DNA from: Leucobacter sp. OLIS6
Lineage (GTDB): Bacteria; Actinomycetota; Actinomycetes; Actinomycetales; Microbacteriaceae
Direction of reading: 5' to 3'
Length of the DNA: 64,000 nt
NCBI RefSeq assembly: GCF_002752355.1
Contig: NZ_MRAV01000011.1
Location: 490,439-554,438, forward strand
In this document: positions 60,931-64,000 of the stretch, piece by piece
How positions within the stretch are numbered: the stretch's first letter is position 1
Layout: the number at the start of each line of letters is the position of its first letter
Made by a program: the position numbers and the translations under genes
Notes under the pieces: model-generated
The model's input: only the letters and a program-made list of their open reading frames with translations
The model's database searches: none
What the model was told of the DNA's origin: nothing

Positions 60931-61985
60931 AGCTGACGAACGCCGCAGACACCGCAACTCAGGCCCTGCCCATGCGGCTGTTCCGCGGGGCGCAGGACCG
61001 GAGGCACGCGCAGCGCGTGCAGGAGCAGCTCGAGCTGGTCGAGGCCGGGCTCATCGAGCACCTCGGCTTCGCCTCCGATGTCGCGGACGCGCCCGCCCGG
61101 TACCTCATGGAGGCCGGCGGCAAGCGGATCCGACCGATGCTCACGCTGCTCACGAGCGAGCTCGGCACGGGCCCGAACGAGCTCGTGCGCCGTGCTGCGC
61201 AGGCCGTCGAGATGACCCACCTGGCCTCGCTCTACCACGACGACGTGATGGACGACGCGAAGCTCCGCCGGGGCGTTCCTGCCGCACAGACGGTCTGGTC
61301 GAACTCGGTCGCGATCCTCGCGGGCGATCTCCTGTTCGCCCGCGCGTCCAGCCTGGTATCGGGCATGGGCGAAGAGGCGATCCTGCTGCAGGCGCAGACC
61401 TTCGAACGGCTGTGCCTCGGGCAGTTGCACGAGACGGTCGGCCCGAAGGCGGGCGACGACCCGATCGGGCATTACATCCAGGTGCTCGCCGACAAGACGG
61501 GCGCGCTGATCGCGACCGCCGCGCGCATGGGCGTGATGTTCGGCGAGGCCGCGGCCGAGTACGCAGACCCCGTGACCGAGTACGGCGAGCGCATCGGCGT
61601 CGCGTTCCAGCTCGTCGACGACGTGATCGATCTGTCGCCGAAGAAGGAGGCGACGGGCAAGCGGGCCGGCACCGATCTGCGCGCCGGCGTCGCCACGCTG
61701 CCGGTGCTGCTGCTCCGCCGTCGGGCCGAGAACGGCGATGCTGCCGCGAGCGAGCTCCTGGCGCGCATCGACGCGGGCGTGGCCCGCATCGCCGCGGGCG
61801 AGGATCCCGCGCTGCTCGACGCCGAGGTCGAGGCGCTGCGCGAGCACGAGGTGACTCGTGAGACCGAGGCCGAAGCGAAGCGGTGGGCGTCCGAGGCGGT
61901 GGCGCAGCTCGATGCGCTGCCCAAGTCCTCGGTGCGCCGTGCGCTCGAGCGCATGGCCGATTCGATCGTGAACCGCGAAGGCTAG
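60927..61985 (+). CDS. Polyprenyl diphosphate synthase
   Basis: 352 residues. First Asp-rich motif in LASLYHDDVMDDAKLRRG, second in AFQLVDDVIDLSPKKEATGK, plus GGKRIRPML near the N-terminus: a trans long-chain prenyl transferase. The residue pattern before the first motif (LASL) fits products longer than farnesyl diphosphate. Coupled to menG, it most likely makes the menaquinone side chain; chain length cannot be read directly. Confidence 0.92.
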   Translation: MKLTNAADTATQALPMRLFRGAQDRRHAQRVQEQLELVEAGLIEHLGFASDVADAPARYLMEAGGKRIRPMLTLLTSELGTGPNELVRRAAQAVEMTHLASLYHDDVMDDAKLRRGVPAAQTVWSNSVAILAGDLLFARASSLVSGMGEEAILLQAQTFERLCLGQLHETVGPKAGDDPIGHYIQVLADKTGALIATAARMGVMFGEAAAEYADPVTEYGERIGVAFQLVDDVIDLSPKKEATGKRAGTDLRAGVATLPVLLLRRRAENGDAAASELLARIDAGVARIAAGEDPALLDAEVEALREHEVTRETEAEAKRWASEAVAQLDALPKSSVRRALERMADSIVNREG

Positions 61986-62028
61986 ATTCCGCGAGCGTGC
62001 GGAGGCGACTGGAAGAGATAGAGGGCTG

Positions 62029-63405
62029 ATGGAGAAGATGCGACTGGCGATCGTCGGCGCCGGGCCGGCGGGTATCTACGCCGCCGACCTGCTGATCAAG
62101 GCCGAGCGCGACTTCGAGGTCGAGATCGACCTGTTCGAACAGCTGCCCGCCCCGTACGGGCTGGTGCGCTACGGCGTCTCTCCCGACCACCCCCGCATCA
62201 AGGGCATCATCACCGCCCTCCGCGAGGTGCTCGATCGGGGCGATATCCGCTACTTCGGCAACGTCCGCTACGGCACCGACATCACGCTCGACGACCTCAA
62301 GAAGCACTACAACGCGGTGATCTTCTCGACGGGCGCGATCCGGGACGCCTCGCTGAGCATCCCGGGGATCGACGCCGAGGGCTCCTACGGAGCCGCGGAC
62401 TTCGTGAGCTGGTTCGACGGGCATCCCGATGTGCCGCGCACCTGGCCGCTCGAGGCCGAGCAGGTCGCCGTGATCGGCAACGGCAACGTGGCGCTCGACA
62501 CCTCCCGCATGCTGATCAAGCACGCGGACGACCTGCTGCCCACCGAGATCCCGTCGAACGTCTACGAGGGGCTCAAGGCGAGCCCGATCCAGGAACTCCA
62601 CCTGTTCGGGCGTCGCGGTCCGAAATACGTGAAGTTCACCCCGCTCGAGCTGCGCGAACTCGGCGAGGTGCGCGATGTCGACATGGTCGTCGACGAGCGG
62701 GACTTCGACGTCGACGACGCCTACGCCGACGAGACCCTGGCGAAGAACAAGCAGGTCATCGTGATGTCCCGAATCATGGACAAGTGGCGCCAGGAGCAGC
62801 GTGACCGCGAGGCCGGCGAAGTCGCTCCCGCGTCGCGACGCCTGCACTTCCACTTCTGGTCGAAGCCCGTCGAGGTCGTGACCGAGGATGGACGGGTCGC
62901 CGGTCTGAAGATCGAGCGCACCGCACCCGACGGCAACGGCGGGACGATCGACACCGGCGAGTTCGAGGTGATCCCGGTGCAGTCGCTCTACCGCGCGATC
63001 GGCTACTTCGGGTCCCCGCTCGACGAGATCCCCTTCGACGACCGCCGCGGAGTGATCCCCAACGAGGCGGGCCGAGTGCTCGATGCCGCGGGGGAGCGCG
63101 TGCACGGGGTGTACGCCACGGGCTGGATCAAGCGCGGCCCCGTTGGCCTCATCGGCCACACCAAGTCCGACGCGATGGAGACGCTCGAGTGCCTCATGGA
63201 GGATCGCGGCACGTGGTGGAGTCCCGAGGACGCGTCGCTCGAGGCGATTCCCGCGCTGCTGTCGGCACGCGAGGTGCCGTACACGACGATCGAGGGATGG
63301 CACCGGCTCGACGAGCACGAGCTGGGACTCGGCGAGGCCGAAGGGCGCACCCGCATCAAGGTGGTTCCGCGCGATGAGATGACGCGCATCGCCCGGGGCG
63401 AGTAG
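62029..63405 (+). CDS. FAD-dependent ferredoxin-NADP reductase (adrenodoxin-reductase type)
   Basis: 458 residues from ATG 62029 (an ATG three codons later is also possible). FAD-binding IVGAGPAGIYAADLL at the start, PAPYGLVRYGVSPDHPRIKGI (family signature), NADPH-binding VIGNGNVALDTSRML, FGRRGPKYVKFTPLELREL, and the C-terminal FAD contact VYATGWIKRGPVGLIGHTKSDAMET. Like FprA of mycobacteria; passes electrons from NADPH to ferredoxin. Follows the polyprenyl synthase by 43 bp in the same direction. Confidence 0.95.
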   Translation: MEKMRLAIVGAGPAGIYAADLLIKAERDFEVEIDLFEQLPAPYGLVRYGVSPDHPRIKGIITALREVLDRGDIRYFGNVRYGTDITLDDLKKHYNAVIFSTGAIRDASLSIPGIDAEGSYGAADFVSWFDGHPDVPRTWPLEAEQVAVIGNGNVALDTSRMLIKHADDLLPTEIPSNVYEGLKASPIQELHLFGRRGPKYVKFTPLELRELGEVRDVDMVVDERDFDVDDAYADETLAKNKQVIVMSRIMDKWRQEQRDREAGEVAPASRRLHFHFWSKPVEVVTEDGRVAGLKIERTAPDGNGGTIDTGEFEVIPVQSLYRAIGYFGSPLDEIPFDDRRGVIPNEAGRVLDAAGERVHGVYATGWIKRGPVGLIGHTKSDAMETLECLMEDRGTWWSPEDASLEAIPALLSAREVPYTTIEGWHRLDEHELGLGEAEGRTRIKVVPRDEMTRIARGE

Positions 63406-63473
63406 TCCCCCGTCCGCTCCCGCGGACGCGCCGAACCCAGGCCGCTCGGCATCGCCGTCCTCCGCTCCGGAGG

Positions 63474-63517
63474 CGCGAAGCCGGGCGGCTTTCGTCGTAT
63501 CCGGAGACGGCTTCGCG
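63474..63517 (+). terminator. Possible terminator after the ferredoxin reductase gene
   Basis: Arms CGCGAAGCCG (63474-63483) and CGGCTTCGCG (63508-63517), loop of 24 nt, no T tract. A stop signal is expected here because a strong rRNA promoter region follows. Confidence 0.4.
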
Positions 63518-63705
63518 GCCGCGGCATCGGCCGAACAACGGGCAAACGGCGGAAACATGCGGAGACACGCGCGAGATACGGTCTCGTGTTGCGGGTGGGG
63601 TGGGGTGCGCGTAATGTATTCCCTTGTCAGCGCGACAGTGCGAGACGCGGAAGCGGCTCGGGCGGTTGGCGCGGATGGATCCCTCTGGATCATCGAAACC
63701 CCGAC

Positions 63706-63735
63706 TTGTTGTGTCGGCAGGCGCGGTGCTAGAGT
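63706..63735 (+). promoter_or_regulatory. rRNA operon promoter P1
   Basis: TTGTTG (63706-63711), 18-bp spacer, TAGAGT (63730-63735). Lies in a 595-bp protein-free stretch directly before a conserved rRNA leader. Confidence 0.6.
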
Positions 63736-63840
63736 GAGGATCCGCTTCTTACCACTACCGGGTGGTTCTGGTTCCTTCGGGGGCTGGGGTTCTGCAGGGC
63801 TGTTGTCGTGTGGGTTCTGGTGCTGGCTCGTTTGGGTTGG

Positions 63841-63869
63841 TTGCTGGTTCGGTTTTGGTGTGGTAAGTT
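63841..63869 (+). promoter_or_regulatory. rRNA operon promoter P2
   Basis: TTGCTG (63841-63846), 17-bp spacer, TAAGTT (63864-63869), at the end of a G/T-rich, A-poor stretch (about 63765-63865). Confidence 0.55.
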
Positions 63870-63875
63870 GGAGAG

Positions 63876-64000
63876 GTTGTCTTTCGGAAAGCTTTGGCGA
63901 GTACGGGGGGCGTCTGGTCCTTGAGAACTCAATAGTGTGCACTTGATTGTCAAATGCCAATTTATTATCCCGTCCATCTGCGCCCTTTGGGGTGTGGGTG
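63876..64000 (+). other. rRNA operon leader (16S rRNA gene expected beyond the right edge)
   Basis: The sequence TTGAGAACTCAATAGTGTGC at 63921-63940 is the leader element found before 16S genes in Microbacteriaceae and related Actinobacteria (antitermination/processing region). A TCTTTCGGAAAG hairpin precedes it. The 16S rRNA 5' end itself is not in the window. Confidence 0.75.

Noticed and set aside
63557..63946. Possible 129-residue protein in the rRNA promoter region
   Set aside because: Covers both promoters and the conserved leader; Gly/Trp/Ser-rich translation reflects the G/T-rich DNA.
61150..63960. 936-codon minus-strand frame opposite the polyprenyl synthase and ferredoxin reductase
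   Set aside because: Antisense to two strongly recognised enzymes and extends into the rRNA leader region.

Overview
This 64-kb window is high-GC, gene-dense chromosomal DNA from an actinobacterium. A Microbacteriaceae-type organism (Leucobacter/Microbacterium-like) is the best guess. The reasons are a complete-looking set of menaquinone (not ubiquinone) genes, DtxR/IdeR-type iron boxes, LAxTG sortase tags, many promoters with a -10 element exactly 6 nt before the start codon (leaderless genes), and an rRNA leader sequence at the right edge. The genus is an inference. No transposase, integrase, phage gene or CRISPR array was seen.

Layout. 1-4.5 kb: edge of a CcdA-type membrane protein, a fasciclin lipoprotein, a histidine phosphatase and a sortase-anchored metallophosphoesterase. 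4.7-11.2 kb: a tandem-duplicated AraC regulator divergent from a FepBDGC-type siderophore uptake operon ending in a siderophore-interacting reductase (SIP), with an iron box between them. 11.2-15.8 kb: small stress and envelope genes (DUF2076, thioredoxin, MarR, Dps, GlsB/YeaQ, CsbD, GNAT, DUF4190). 15.9-22.5 kb: a second AraC regulator, second iron box and second siderophore uptake operon, whose SIP is fused to a methyltransferase-like domain. 22.5-26.3 kb: an Lrp-type regulator divergent from an MFS transporter/M20 amidohydrolase pair. 26.4-33.8 kb: a seven-gene operon (response regulator, histidine kinase, NAGPA-type phosphodiester glycosidase, GT2-GtrA glycosyltransferase, DUF4956, VTC-type polymerase domain, Cthe_2159-like lipoprotein) that looks like an uncharacterised cell-surface polymer system. 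Then tRNA-Arg(ACG), apt and an acyl-CoA synthetase.

36.5-39.7 kb: a SipW-type signal peptidase with three SipW-dependent exported proteins (TasA/camelysin-like logic); the peptidase carries its own LARTG-tagged extracellular domain. 39.7-47 kb and 55.3-63.4 kb: menaquinone biosynthesis (menC, menB, menE, menA; menD, menF, menG and a polyprenyl diphosphate synthase), interleaved with malate synthase G and its IclR-type neighbour, PPK2 and a ferredoxin-NADP reductase. 47-54.3 kb: an acyltransferase-3-like membrane protein, a NarL/DesK-type two-component system, and a two-subunit ABC exporter preceded by a 20-codon upstream ORF with its own strong ribosome binding site. 54.4-54.9 kb: a coiled-coil protein built from seven 42-bp repeats.

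63.4-64 kb holds no protein gene: it carries rRNA-type promoters and the conserved leader of an rRNA operon whose 16S gene should start just beyond the window.

How it fits together: two separately regulated ferric-siderophore importers feed cytosolic reductases; menaquinone genes are scattered in short, mostly leaderless units; and two surface systems (the SipW cassette and the VTC/DUF4956 operon) are the least explained parts of the window.
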